64,000 nt of DNA from Agromyces mangrovi (GTDB taxonomy: Bacteria; Actinomycetota; Actinomycetes; Actinomycetales; Microbacteriaceae). This document shows, one piece after another, positions 17,684-28,029 of the stretch. The stretch covers positions 1,054,001 through 1,118,000 of the forward strand of contig NZ_AP027737.1 in the NCBI RefSeq assembly GCF_030296695.1, given 5' to 3'. The translations under genes and the position numbers were made by a program. Each line of letters opens with the position of its first letter. The stretch's first letter is position 1. The notes under the pieces are model-generated. The model saw only the letters and a list, made by a program, of their open reading frames with translations. It ran no database searches and had not been told where the DNA came from.

Positions 17684-20032
17684 TCAGCCTAGGCCGCGAC
17701 GCCGGTCGATCACCGGCAGGTCACCACACCAGCTGCGCCGCTCCCCGGCCGCATCGACAGCCTCGCCGCCCGCGACGCGCAGGCGCCACCCGTCGGCCAC
17801 GTCGCCGGTGGCCGTCGCGCGCCCGTCGCCCCACTCGACCACGAACGTGCCGACCCGCCCCTCGGGCGTCGTCACCGTCACCTCGCGCCGACCGGGCCCG
17901 TCGCCCGGGTAGAGCTCGAGCACGAGCCCGTCGAGGTAGTCGTGGTCGGGCCGGTCGTCGCGACCGCCGCGGGCGAGCACCGCCCCGTCGCGCACGTAGA
18001 GCGGCAGCGAGAGCATGTCGTGCACCTCGCGCCGCCAGCCACCGCCGGTCACCCGCTCGCCGGTCAGCAGGTGGGTCCAGCCGCCCGTGGGCAGGTAGAG
18101 GTCGACCTCGCCGCCGGCCGAGAACACCGGGGCGACGAGCAGGTCGTCGCCGAGTAGATACTGCCGGTCGAGGTGGGTCATCGCGGGGTCGCCGGGGAAC
18201 GCCAGCTGCATCGGGCGCATGACCGGGATGCCCCGCTCGTGCGCCGCGAGCCCGGCCTGGTACAGCATCGGCATGAGCTCGAGCTTCAGTCGGGTGAAGC
18301 GTCGCGTGACCTCGACGGCCTCGTCGTCGAACGCCCACGGCACGCGGTACGACTCGCTGCCGTGCAGGCGCGAGTGGCTCGAGAGCAGGCCGAACGCCGT
18401 CCAGCGCTTGAACACGCCGGGGTCGGGCGTGCCCTCGAACCCGCCGATGTCGTGGCTCCAGAACCCGAAGCCCGACATCGCGAGCGACAGGCCGCCCCGC
18501 AGCGTCTCGGCCATCGACTCGTACGTCGAGGTGCAGTCGCCGCCCCAGTGCACGGGCATCCGCTGGCCGCCCGCCGTGGCGGCGCGCGCGAACACGACCG
18601 CGTCGCCGGCGCCGCGCTCCTCCTCGAGCACCGCGAACACGGCCTCGTTGTAGCGCTGCGCGTAGAGGTTGTGCATGGCCTCCGCGTCGCGTCCGTCGGC
18701 GTACACGACGTCGATCGGGATGCGCTCGCCGAAGTCGGTCTTGAAGCAGTCGACGCCCTGGTCGAGCAGCACGCGCAGCTTCGACTGGAACCAGGCCGAG
18801 GCATCCGGGTTCGTGAAGTCGACGAGCGCCATGCCGGCCTGCCACATGTCCCACTGCCAGACGCTGCCGTCGGGGCGGCGCACGAGGTAGCCGAGCTCCT
18901 GCGCCTCGGCGAACAGCGGCGAGCGCTGGCCGAGGTACGGGTTGATCCAGACGCAGACGCGCAGGTCCTTCTCGTGCAGCCGCGCGAGCATGCCCTCGGG
19001 GTCGGGGAAGACGCGGGCATCCCACTCGAAGTCCGACCAGTTGAACTCGCGCATCCAGAAGCAGTCGAAGTGGAACACCGACAGCGGGATGTCGCGCTCG
19101 GCCATGCCGTCGATGAAGCTCGTGACCGTGGCCTCGTCGTAGTCGGTCGTGAAGCTGGTCGACAGCCACAGGCCGTACGACCAGGCCGGCACCTGCGCCG
19201 GGCGGCCGGTGAGCCGCGTGTACCGGTCGAGCACGGTCGCGGGGTCGCCGGCGATCACGTAGTACTGCAGCGCCTCGCCCGAGACGGAGAACTGCACCCG
19301 CTCGACGTTCTCGGTGCCGACCTCGAACGACACGTGGCCGGGGTCGTCGACGAGCACGCCGTACCCGCGGTCGGAGACGTAGAACGGCACGTTCTTGTAC
19401 GCCTGCTCGCTCGAGGTGCCGCCGTCGGCATTCCAGATGTCGATCGACTGGCCGTTCTTCACGAGCGGCCCGAAGCGCTCGCCGAACCCATAGACGTGCT
19501 CGCCCACGCCGAGTGCGAGCTGCTCGTGCAGGTACGTCGGCGCGTGGTGCCGCTGGCCGTTGCGACCGGTCTCGTTGATCGGCGCGGGCTCGACGTGCGC
19601 GTCGGACGCGAGGCGCAGGTACCCGAGCGACTTGTGCCCGCTCGAGGTGAGCGTGCGCCCCTCCGACTCGAACGCGAGCGACCAGGGGGCGCCCGCCGTG
19701 ACGCGCGCGGTGAGGTCGCCGCTGGTGAGCGCACCGCCGGTCTCGTCGACGACGACCGTGCCGTGGCCGGGCTCGGCGCCGGGCAGGTCGAACCCGCCGC
19801 GCACGTGCGCGCCGCGGTGGTGCTCGACGCGCACGCCGATGATGCCGGGCAGCGGCGAGGTGAGCCTGACCGTGAGGGTCGGCCGGTTGAGGGTGTCGCC
19901 GCGGCGGTCGATGACCTTGGTCGGGGCGGTGACCTCGAGCGCGTGCTCGCGGGCCGCGATGTCGTACGCCTCCTGCGCGTAGAGCGCGTCGACGCCGGGG
20001 CGCAGCGCCCAGAACCCGTCGGTGAACTTCAT
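17684..20032 (-). CDS. GH31 alpha-xylosidase (YicI type)
   Basis: A 782-residue glycoside hydrolase. The nucleophile motif is CFKTDFGERIP and the acid/base lies in HWGGDCTSTYESM. The YicI-type loop HFDCFWMREFNWSDFEWD marks alpha-xylosidases rather than alpha-glucosidases. It probably removes xylose from the non-reducing end of xyloglucan oligosaccharides. There is no signal peptide, so it acts on imported sugar. Its ATG overlaps the GH42 stop (ATGA). A much longer open frame extends upstream to 23467 through GH42 and GH95, but that part is a shadow. Confidence 0.9.
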   Translation of the reverse strand: MKFTDGFWALRPGVDALYAQEAYDIAAREHALEVTAPTKVIDRRGDTLNRPTLTVRLTSPLPGIIGVRVEHHRGAHVRGGFDLPGAEPGHGTVVVDETGGALTSGDLTARVTAGAPWSLAFESEGRTLTSSGHKSLGYLRLASDAHVEPAPINETGRNGQRHHAPTYLHEQLALGVGEHVYGFGERFGPLVKNGQSIDIWNADGGTSSEQAYKNVPFYVSDRGYGVLVDDPGHVSFEVGTENVERVQFSVSGEALQYYVIAGDPATVLDRYTRLTGRPAQVPAWSYGLWLSTSFTTDYDEATVTSFIDGMAERDIPLSVFHFDCFWMREFNWSDFEWDARVFPDPEGMLARLHEKDLRVCVWINPYLGQRSPLFAEAQELGYLVRRPDGSVWQWDMWQAGMALVDFTNPDASAWFQSKLRVLLDQGVDCFKTDFGERIPIDVVYADGRDAEAMHNLYAQRYNEAVFAVLEEERGAGDAVVFARAATAGGQRMPVHWGGDCTSTYESMAETLRGGLSLAMSGFGFWSHDIGGFEGTPDPGVFKRWTAFGLLSSHSRLHGSESYRVPWAFDDEAVEVTRRFTRLKLELMPMLYQAGLAAHERGIPVMRPMQLAFPGDPAMTHLDRQYLLGDDLLVAPVFSAGGEVDLYLPTGGWTHLLTGERVTGGGWRREVHDMLSLPLYVRDGAVLARGGRDDRPDHDYLDGLVLELYPGDGPGRREVTVTTPEGRVGTFVVEWGDGRATATGDVADGWRLRVAGGEAVDAAGERRSWCGDLPVIDRRRGLG

Positions 20033-22080
20033 CGGGGGTCCTCCTCGATCACGCGCACGGCGCCGGCGGGCACGCCGAGTCGCCCCTCGGTCGCGGTGCC
20101 GTCGGTCAGGTCGCGGCCGGTCGCGGCGACGGTGCGGTCGGATGCCGCGTGGTTGATGGCGAACAGGAAGGAGCGTCCGTCGTCGTGGACGCGCCGCACC
20201 ACCTCCATGCCGGGGCCGTCGACGGCTGCGACCGCGGTCACCCCGGCGTGCGCGGCGAACGCGCGAACGAGCGCCACGAGCCCATCGTGGTCGAGTCGCG
20301 TCGCGAGGTAGGTCGCGCTGCCGGCGCCGGCCGAACGCCGGGTGACGGCCGGAGTGCCCGCGAGGTCGCCGTCGGCGAGACGCGCAAGCACCTCGGTACC
20401 GTCGGCGATCTCGACGCGCTCGGTCCACTGCGACCCGGTCGTGCCGTCGTCGAGCGCGACCGTATCGCCCGCGAACAGCGGGAAGAACTCGTCGACGCGC
20501 ACCCCGAGGAGGTCGCGGAAGGCGCCCGGGTACCCGCCGGGGCGCACGCGGTTCGTCTCGTCGACGATGCCCGACAGGTACGTGACGAGCACGTGGCCGC
20601 CCGACTCGGCGAAGTCGCGCACGGCGTCGGCCGTGGCATCCGTCGCCAGGAACAGGGTCGGCACGACGAGCGCCCGGTACCCGTCGAGCGCATCGCCCGG
20701 CCGGAGCACGTCGACGGCGATGCCGAGCTCGGTCAGCGCGCGGTGCACGGCCCGCGGCAGGTCGACCGCGGTGACCAGCGAGCTGGGCTTCGGGCCGCTC
20801 GCCCATGCGGCAGCGGCCTCGTGATCGAACAGCATCGCCACCTGCGCGCGCTCGACGCGCGAGCCGACCACGGGCGCGAGGGACTGCAGCGTGGCGCCGA
20901 GCGCCACGACGTCGCGGTACACCTGCGAGTCGGCGCCGGCGTGCGGCACCATCGCCGAGTGGAACTGCTCCGACCCGGCGGTCGACTGCCGCCACTGGAA
21001 GAACATCGCCCCGTCGGCGCCGCGCGCGATGTGGGCGAGCGTGTTGCGGGCCATCTCGCCGGGGGCCTTCGCGCGGTTCACGGGCTGCCAGTTGACCGCC
21101 GCCGTCGAGTGCTCGATGAGCAGCCACGGCCGGCCGCCCGCCATGCCGCGCGACCGGTCGGCGCAGAACGCCAGGTCGGCCTCGCGGTGCGGGTCGGCGC
21201 CGATCGTGTAGTGGTCGTTGGCGACGAGGTCGACCTCCTCCGCCCAGCGCCCGTAGTCGGCCACGCCGGGGTTCGCCTGCACCATGAAGTTCGTCGTCAC
21301 CGGGATCGCGGGCGTCACCTCGCGCAGCACCGCGCGCTCGGCGAGGTAGTGGCCGAGCAGCGCGTCGGAGGTGAACCGCTCGAAGTCGAGCAGCAGCCCC
21401 GGGTTGTGCTGGGTGCGGTTGTGCCGCGGCGGCTCGACCTGCGCGAACGACGTGTACCGGTGCCCCCAGAACGCACTCCCCCAGGCATCGTTCATCGCGG
21501 CGACCTCGCCGTACCTCGACGTGAGCCACTCGCGCCAGGCCGCCGCGGTCTCCTCGCCGTAGCAGCGCGCGTTCTCGTTGCCGAGCTCGTTGCTCACGTG
21601 CCACATGCGCAGCGCCGGGTGGTCGCCGTAGCGCTCGGCCATCGCGCGCACCAGCCGCAGCGCGTACCGCCGGAACGTCGCCGAGCTCGGCGACCACGCC
21701 AGCCGCCCGCCCTGCGCGGTGCGGCGGCCGTCGGCGTCGACGGTCGCGATCTCCGGATGCGCCTGCAGCAGCCAGGTCGGCGGTGCAGCGGTCGGCGTGG
21801 CGAGGTTGACCCCGATGCCGCCGTCGTGCAGCAGGTCCATGATGCGGTCGAGCCAACCCCAGTCGAACTCGCCGTCGGCCACCTCGAGCAGCCCCCAGCT
21901 GAACACGCCGAGGTTCACGAGGTTCACTCCCGCCCGCTGCATGAGCGCGACGTCGTCGGCCCACACCTCCTCGGGCCACTGCTCGGGGCTGTAGTCGCCG
22001 CCATAGGCGAGCCCGTCGGCCAGCCACGGGAACGCCGTGGGGCCGGCCAGGTCGGCGGAGTGGGAGGTGAAGCTGGTCAT
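20029..22080 (-). CDS. GH42 beta-galactosidase
   Basis: A 683-residue enzyme with the GH42 start pattern LAYGGDYSPEQWPEEVW. The acid/base Glu is in WHVSNELGNENARCYG and the nucleophile Glu in WLLIEHSTAAVNWQ. C-terminal trimerisation and beta domains are present at about residues 400-680. It is intracellular and removes terminal galactose. It sits between GH95 and GH31, the order in which a fucosyl-galactosyl-xylosyl side chain would be stripped. The 87-bp gap upstream holds no gene. Confidence 0.9.
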   Translation of the reverse strand: MTSFTSHSADLAGPTAFPWLADGLAYGGDYSPEQWPEEVWADDVALMQRAGVNLVNLGVFSWGLLEVADGEFDWGWLDRIMDLLHDGGIGVNLATPTAAPPTWLLQAHPEIATVDADGRRTAQGGRLAWSPSSATFRRYALRLVRAMAERYGDHPALRMWHVSNELGNENARCYGEETAAAWREWLTSRYGEVAAMNDAWGSAFWGHRYTSFAQVEPPRHNRTQHNPGLLLDFERFTSDALLGHYLAERAVLREVTPAIPVTTNFMVQANPGVADYGRWAEEVDLVANDHYTIGADPHREADLAFCADRSRGMAGGRPWLLIEHSTAAVNWQPVNRAKAPGEMARNTLAHIARGADGAMFFQWRQSTAGSEQFHSAMVPHAGADSQVYRDVVALGATLQSLAPVVGSRVERAQVAMLFDHEAAAAWASGPKPSSLVTAVDLPRAVHRALTELGIAVDVLRPGDALDGYRALVVPTLFLATDATADAVRDFAESGGHVLVTYLSGIVDETNRVRPGGYPGAFRDLLGVRVDEFFPLFAGDTVALDDGTTGSQWTERVEIADGTEVLARLADGDLAGTPAVTRRSAGAGSATYLATRLDHDGLVALVRAFAAHAGVTAVAAVDGPGMEVVRRVHDDGRSFLFAINHAASDRTVAATGRDLTDGTATEGRLGVPAGAVRVIEEDPR

Positions 22081-22167
22081 CGGGGTCTTTCTCGTGGGGT
22101 GCGGGTGCCGGGTGCGGCTGCCGGGGTGCGGCGTCGGCGAGCGGCGGGGAGAGTCGCTGCGGCGGGG

Positions 22168-24620
22168 TCAGGGCGGGGCGGATGCCGCTGAGCCCACGTG
22201 CGTCCGCTCGGGCGCGAACGGAGCGCCGCCGAACGCAGTGGCCTCGAGGCGCACGGCCTCGCCGTCGCGCAGTCGCACGCTGCGCGCGATGCCCCGGTGA
22301 CGGATGATGCACACGCCCGCCGCCCCGCGGTGGGCCCGGACGGTCGCGCGCACCAGCTCGCCGTGCGCCCAGTCGACGTCGACCTCGATGCCGGGCCGCG
22401 CGACCACGCCGCGGACGCTGCCGTGGGCGAGCGCGGGCGGCAGGGCGGGCAGCAGCTCGATGCATCCGTCGTGGCTCTGCACCAGCGCCTCGAGCACGCC
22501 GGCGACCGCGCCGAGGTTGCCGTCGATCTGGAACGGCGGATGCGCAGCCAGGAGGTTCGGGTAGAGCCCGCCCGCCCACTCGCCGGTCACGTCGTCGGCG
22601 GGGCGCAGCAGCAGCTCGAGCAGGTCTCCGACCTTGTCGCCGCGGCCGAGTCGCGCCCAGAGCGCGAGCTTCCAGGCGAGCGACCACCCGGTCGACTCGT
22701 CGCCGCGGCGTTCCAGCGTGACCGCCGCGGCGGCGCGGTGGGCGTCGTCCCAGGCGCCCGCGCCCGGGTACAGGCCGTACAGGTGGCTCACGTGCCGGTG
22801 GTGCGGATCCTCCTCGGTGCGCGCCTCCGACCACTCGCGCAGGCGGCCCTCGTCGTCGATCGCGGGGGCGTCGGGCAGCACGGCGAGCCGGTCGTGCGCG
22901 TCGACGGCGACCGGGTCGTCGACGAGGCCGAGCCGGTCGGCCGCGGCCACCACGATCTCGAAGAGGTCGCGCAGCAGCGCGAGGTCCATGGCCGACGCGC
23001 GGTCGAGCGCCGCGGGCGCACCGTCGGCGGCGAGGTACGCGTTCTCGGGCGAGGTCGAGGGTGCCGTCGACCAGTCGCCGCGTGCGTCGCGGTGGTGCCA
23101 GTGCAGCGCGAACTCGGCGGCGCCCCGGATCGCGGGCCACGACTCCGCGAGCTCGGCATCGGATGCCGCGCCGAAGGCCACCGGCTCCCAGAGGTGCCGT
23201 GCGAGCCAGGCGCCGCCCATCGGCCAGGCGGCCCAGCGCGGGTCCGCGCCGCCGCGACCGGCCGGGGCCGCGAAGCCCCACGCGTCGGTGTTGTGGTGCA
23301 CGGTCCAGCCCGGTGCGTCGTAGAGCCGGCGCGTTGCGTCGACGGCTCGCTCCGCGAGGGCGCGCACGAAGTCGCGCAGCGGGGCGGCGGTCTCGGGGAG
23401 GGCCGCCGTGAAGGAGGCCCAGTGGTTCATCTCGGTGTTGATGTTGACCGTGTAGTTCGAGCTCCACGGCGGGCGCAGCTCGGCGTTCCAGATGCCCTGC
23501 AGGTTCGGTGGCAGGCCGCCGGGCCGGGCGCTCGACCAGAGCAGGTACCGCCCGTACTCGACGACGAGGGCGGCGAGGGCGGGGTCGTGGGCGAGGGCGC
23601 CCTCGGGAGCGGATGCGGCGGCGCGCAGCCGTGCGTCGGTGGCGAGTTCGCCCGCGGGCTCGTCGCCGAGGTCGATGCGCACGCGGTCCATCGCGGCACG
23701 GTGCTCGGCCTCGTGCCGATCGCGCAGGGCGTCGAGGCCGTGGGCTGCGGCAAGGGCGATGCGCGCGCGGGCGCGGTCGGCGGCGGATGCCGCGTCGCCG
23801 ACGGGCGCACGGCCGGGCGCCGTGTACGTGGTCTCGGTCGCGACGAGCCAGGCGACCCGGTGGCCGGCGTCGATGCGGCGGGTGACGAGGGCGCCCTCGA
23901 GCGCGGCGCCGGGGGCGTCATCCCACTCGGCGGCGGGCAGGTCGGGCTCGTGGCCGGGCGCCACGTCCGACGGCATGCGAAGCAGCAGCACCTGTTCGTC
24001 GCCCTGCTCCGTCCGTGCGAGCACGCGCAGCTGCGAGTCGAGTGCGACCGAGGTGGCGGCGAGCAGAGCAGGATCGGCCCCGTCGACCACGATGACGAGC
24101 ACTCCGTCGACACCGGAGGCGAACGACGACACGGTGAGCGCGCCCGCGCGCACCTCGTGCACCCCGGCACGCAGGTCGAGCAGGCGCCGGTACGCCGCAC
24201 GGCCGGCGGGTGCGGGCGATGCGCCGGAGGCATCCGCCCCCGACACCCCCGCACCCGCCGCGCCTGTCCCCCGGCCCCCGGCCCCGTCGCATCCGCCCCG
24301 CCGATCTCGAGCACCAGATCGGCGAACGGCAGGAACGCCTGCGAGTAGCGCGACTGCAGTCCGCGCACCGCGTCCTCGGCGGCGCGCACGTCACCGGCAG
24401 CGAGCGCCGCCCGCGACCGGGCGAGCGCGTCGGCCGCCGCGGCCGCGTCGGGTGCGTCGCGCAGTTCGCTGGCGGGCGACCCCGACCAGGCGGTGCCGTC
24501 GTTCAGGTGGAACGTCATGGCCGGCAGCGCGCCGTCGACCATCGCGCCGAGGCGCCCGTTGCCGAGCGGCAGGCATTCCACCCACCGCTCGGCCGGTGCG
24601 TCGTAGCGCAGCTCACCCAT
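22168..24620 (-). CDS. GH95 alpha-L-fucosidase/galactosidase (frameshifted)
   Basis: Restored length is 817 residues. The N-terminus LRYDAPAERWVECLPLGNGRLGAM and the motif RPGGLPPNLQGIWNAE with NINTEMNHW are diagnostic of GH95. It removes alpha-1,2-linked L-fucose or L-galactose. The frame breaks between 24254 and 24272, near the C5 run at 24268-24272; one added base joins LVLEIGGADAT to SGADASGASPAP. No signal peptide is present. It follows the second permease gene by 14 bp with a GGGGGAA site. Its product sugar could feed the L-fucose oxidation genes at 7-12 kb. Confidence 0.85.
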
Positions 24621-24634
24621 CGCGTTCCCCCGTC

Positions 24635-25603
24635 TCAGCCGCGCACGCCGCCGGCCGTGAGGCCCGACTTCCAGTAGCGCTGGAGCGACAGGAACACGAT
24701 CGCGATCGGGATGACCGAGACCAGCGAGCCGACGACGGTCAGGACCTGCAGGCCCGGGATGGTGATCGACGCCTGGCTCCAGCCGGTGAGGCCGACCGTG
24801 AGCGGCATGAGCTCCTGGTCGGTGAGCACCAGCAGCGGCAGGAGGTAGCTGTTCCAGCTGCCGAGGAACGCGAACAGCAGCACCGTCACCAGGCCGGTCG
24901 ACATGAGGCGCAGGCCCATGCCGGCGAAGATGCGGAACTCGCCCGCACCGTCGAGCCGGGCCGCCTCGATGAGCTCGATCGGCACCGACGACTGCGCGTA
25001 GATGAACGACAGCAGCACGCCGAACGGGAACACCAGCGCCGGCAGCAGGATGCCCCAGTAGGTGTTGTTCAAGCCGAGGTTCACGAGCAGCACGTAGGTC
25101 GGCTGCGCGATGACGGTGCCCGGGATGAGCATGCTGCCGAGCACGATGCCGATGAGCACGTTGCGGCCGCGGAACCGGTACACGGCGAGCGCGTACCCGG
25201 TCAGCGCGCAGACGAACGCGGTGAGGGCCGAGCCGATGACCGAGTAGATCACCGAGTTGAACGCCCAGCGCCAGTAGATGCCGTCGTCGTACGTGCTGAG
25301 CTCGACCAGGTTGTCCCAGAGGTGGAAGTCGGCGAACGCGAACCCGGGCGTCGAGAACAGGTCACCGGTCGACTTGGTCGACGCGACGACGAGCCAGAGC
25401 ACGGGCACGAGGAAGTACGCGGTCGGGATGAGCAGGGCGGCGGTCGTGATGACCATGCCGACGCGGCTCACGCGGTCGCCGTTCACGAACGTGGTGGCGC
25501 CGCGCGGGCGCTTGGGCGGCTTCGGTGCGCGAGGTGCGGCGCCCGGCTCGGGGGCATCCGGCATCGTCGTCGCCGCGGTCACGGAGAGGGTGTCAGAGGC
25601 CAT
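24635..25603 (-). CDS. ABC sugar transporter permease (CUT1, MalG type)
   Basis: A 322-residue permease with a basic, Pro-rich cytoplasmic N-terminus and six hydrophobic segments. The EAA loop is IEAARLDGAGEFRIFAGMGL. The C-terminus LQRYWKSGLTAGGVRG is typical of MalG-type partners. It overlaps the previous permease gene by 11 bp. With 25593-26552 and the lipoprotein at 26549-27856 it forms an importer lacking its own ATPase gene. Its place upstream of GH95, GH42 and GH31 suggests a xyloglucan-type oligosaccharide substrate. Confidence 0.9.
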   Translation of the reverse strand: MASDTLSVTAATTMPDAPEPGAAPRAPKPPKRPRGATTFVNGDRVSRVGMVITTAALLIPTAYFLVPVLWLVVASTKSTGDLFSTPGFAFADFHLWDNLVELSTYDDGIYWRWAFNSVIYSVIGSALTAFVCALTGYALAVYRFRGRNVLIGIVLGSMLIPGTVIAQPTYVLLVNLGLNNTYWGILLPALVFPFGVLLSFIYAQSSVPIELIEAARLDGAGEFRIFAGMGLRLMSTGLVTVLLFAFLGSWNSYLLPLLVLTDQELMPLTVGLTGWSQASITIPGLQVLTVVGSLVSVIPIAIVFLSLQRYWKSGLTAGGVRG

Positions 25604-26552
25604 CGCTCGCTCGCTTCGTGGTGCGGTTGTTCAGGCGCAGGACGATGACCGAGACGATCAGCGTCGCGACGCCCAGGATGACGGCCATCGCCGACGCGAG
25701 GTTCGGGTCCTTGCCGAGGGTGGATGCCGCGTAGATCGCCATGTTCGGCGTGTAGTCGCTGGAGATGTTCGCGGTGACGTTCTTCAGCACCTGCGGCTCG
25801 TTGAACAGCTGGAGCGTGCCGATGATCGACGAGAGCGTCGTGAGCAGCACGGCGGGCGCGATCATCGGCAGCTTGATGCCGACCGCGATGCGCAGGTCGC
25901 TCGCGCCGTCGATGCGGGCGGCCTCGTAGATCTCGCGCGGGATCGCCTGGAGCGCGGCGAACATGATGATCATGTTGATGCCGGTGTACGACCAGATGCT
26001 GACGTTGGCGATCGACCAGAGCACGGTGCCGGGTGCGAGGAGGTTCGCGTCGACGCCGATGCTCGACAGGGCCTGGATGAGCGGGCTCACCGACGGCTGG
26101 TAGAGGAACCCCCAGAGGAGCGCGGCGATCACGCCGGGCACCGCGTACGGCAGGAACGCCGCGAACTGGAAGAACCGTCGGCCGCGCACGAGCGCGCTGT
26201 CGAAGAGGAGCGCGAGGGTCGCGGCGATGAACATCATCACCGGCACCTGCACGAGGCCGTAGAGGGCGACCCGGCCGAAGCTCACCAGGAAGTCCTGGTC
26301 GGACAGCGCGCGGGCGAAGTTGTCGAGGCCGACGAATGCGGTGGTCGTGCCGCCGAAGCCGAGGCCGCTCGACTGCTGCGAGAACAGGCTGTTCCAGACC
26401 GCCACGATGATCGGCGAGACGAGGAACACCAGGAACAGCAGCACGAACGGTGCGACGAAGAGATAGGGCACCCAGGGCTTCCCGGCGCCGTTGAAGCGGC
26501 GCCGGGAAGCCGTGGGACGAGCAGTGACTGCGGTCATGGAGCCGCTCGTCAC
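25593..26552 (-). CDS. ABC sugar transporter permease (CUT1, MalF type)
   Basis: A 319-residue permease with six hydrophobic segments and the EAA loop YEAARIDGASDLRIAVGIKLP. The start is taken as GTG at 26552, which overlaps the binding-protein stop as GTGA; an in-frame ATG at 26537 is the alternative. It forms the channel with the next gene product. Confidence 0.88.
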   Translation of the reverse strand: MTSGSMTAVTARPTASRRRFNGAGKPWVPYLFVAPFVLLFLVFLVSPIIVAVWNSLFSQQSSGLGFGGTTTAFVGLDNFARALSDQDFLVSFGRVALYGLVQVPVMMFIAATLALLFDSALVRGRRFFQFAAFLPYAVPGVIAALLWGFLYQPSVSPLIQALSSIGVDANLLAPGTVLWSIANVSIWSYTGINMIIMFAALQAIPREIYEAARIDGASDLRIAVGIKLPMIAPAVLLTTLSSIIGTLQLFNEPQVLKNVTANISSDYTPNMAIYAASTLGKDPNLASAMAVILGVATLIVSVIVLRLNNRTTKRASDGL

Positions 26553-27856
26553 TCGCTCACGTTGAGGCCGCGGTCCTCGAGGTCCGCGACCGTGATCGCC
26601 TGGGCGTTGTCGAGCGCCTCGAGGAACGTCAGGTCGCCGTTGACGACCTTGGCGAACTCGTCGGTGATCGCGGTCTGCGCGGTGCCGTAGTTCGGTCCGT
26701 CGACCCAGGTCGCGGGCGTCTGCTCGGCCGACTCGATGAACACCTCGTTGATGACCTGGCCGCCGTAGAACTCCGACTCGGTGAGCAGGGCCTCGGATGC
26801 CAGTCCGTTGACGGTCGACGGGAAGAGGCCGCCGACCGTGATGAGCGCCTCCTGCGTGTCATCCGACCCGTTCAGCCAGCTGGCGAACTCGGCCGCCGCA
26901 CCGGGGTTCTCGGCGCCCGCGAGCACGACGACCGCCGCGCCGCCGGAGTCGCCGGAGTTGTCGGAGCCGGCGTTCTTCGGCATCGGAGCGATCGCCCACT
27001 GACCGGAGGTGTCGGCCGCGTTCTCGGCGAGCAGGCTCGGGAACCAGGCCGCGTAGGTGACCGTGGCGATGGTGCCGTTGTTCACGAGCGCCCAGTACTC
27101 GGGGGTCCAGACCTGCTCGGTCGTCACCAGGCCCTCGTCGAGGAGGGTCTGCCAGCGCTCGGCGACGAGCTGACTGCCGGCGTCGTTCACGCCCACGGTC
27201 CAGCTGTCGCCGTCGATGCCGTACCAGCTCGACTCGGCCTGCTGGATCTCCTGCGACCACTGGCCGATCTCGCTCGGCGACATGTTCGCGATGTACACGT
27301 CGGGGTTCGCCTCGTGCAGCTCGCGCGCGGCGTCGACGTACTCGTCCCAGGTGGTCGGCATCTCGATGCCGTACTCGTCGAGGATGTCGGTGCGGTACAT
27401 GGTGGCGGCCGGGCCGATGCCCTGCGGCACGCCGTAGATCTGGCCGTCGAAGCTGACGGAGGCCCACGAGCTCGCGGTGTAGTTCGACTCGTCGTCGGCG
27501 ACGTACTCGGTAATGTCCTGCACGCGGCCGGCGATCACGTAGTCGGGCAGGTTGTGGGTGCTGAGCTGCACGAGGTCGGGGCCGGCGCCGGCGTCGACCG
27601 CCGCCTCGACCTTCTGGCCGTCGTCACCGGTCATGCGGTGGAACGAGACCTGGATGTCGGGGTTCTCGTCGTTCCACTGGGCGACCAGGTCCTCGAGGCC
27701 GGGCACCCAGCCCCAGAAGTCGATCTCGACCGGCTCGCCGTCGGCGGCGGCGCTTCCGCCGTCGTCGCTCGTCGAGCAGGCCGCGAGGCCGGTGACGGCG
27801 AAGGCACCGGCCAGTGCCATGGCCGCGACGCGTGCTGTGCGCGTGGTGAGTCTCAT
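26549..27856 (-). CDS. ABC oligosaccharide-binding lipoprotein
   Basis: A 435-residue family 1 solute-binding protein. The signal peptide ends in the lipobox LAAC (about residues 22-25), followed by a Ser/Asp-rich linker. Body motifs include PVEIDFWGWVPGLED and PTTWDEYVDAAREL. GGAAAGGA lies about 8 nt before the ATG at 27856. It is the first gene of the six-gene transporter and glycosidase operon and is preceded by a promoter with an inverted repeat in its spacer. It captures the oligosaccharide outside the cell. Confidence 0.9.
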   Translation of the reverse strand: MRLTTRTARVAAMALAGAFAVTGLAACSTSDDGGSAAADGEPVEIDFWGWVPGLEDLVAQWNDENPDIQVSFHRMTGDDGQKVEAAVDAGAGPDLVQLSTHNLPDYVIAGRVQDITEYVADDESNYTASSWASVSFDGQIYGVPQGIGPAATMYRTDILDEYGIEMPTTWDEYVDAARELHEANPDVYIANMSPSEIGQWSQEIQQAESSWYGIDGDSWTVGVNDAGSQLVAERWQTLLDEGLVTTEQVWTPEYWALVNNGTIATVTYAAWFPSLLAENAADTSGQWAIAPMPKNAGSDNSGDSGGAAVVVLAGAENPGAAAEFASWLNGSDDTQEALITVGGLFPSTVNGLASEALLTESEFYGGQVINEVFIESAEQTPATWVDGPNYGTAQTAITDEFAKVVNGDLTFLEALDNAQAITVADLEDRGLNVSE

Positions 27857-27964
27857 CTCGTGTGTCCTTTCCAGACGACGTTGTCGGAAAGATCGCGGCG
27901 CGACCTGTTCCCCGTGGTGCGATGCCAGACTGCGTCTCGGGCGAGTAGTCTGACGTTCGTCGCT

Positions 27965-27994
27965 ATTTTGTCGCTCTTCGAAACAAAAAGTCAA
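27965..27994 (-). promoter_or_regulatory. Promoter of the GH95/GH42/GH31 operon with inverted repeat in the spacer
   Basis: On the minus strand TTGACT (27989-27994) and CAAAAT (27965-27970) are 18 bp apart. The inverted repeat TTTTGT/ACAAAA (27966-27988) fills the spacer, so a bound protein would block polymerase. ROK repressors bind AT-rich repeats of this style, and a ROK gene lies 1 kb away. The site may also serve the divergent esterase. Confidence 0.6.
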
Positions 27995-28029
27995 CCCCTG
28001 ATTCGCAAGACATTGGATGATTCCCCGCC

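Noticed and set aside
17684..23467. A single minus-strand frame of 1927 codons
   Set aside because: Only the last 782 codons (GH31) are real. The rest is the antiframe of GH42 and GH95, which have clear families in their own frames.
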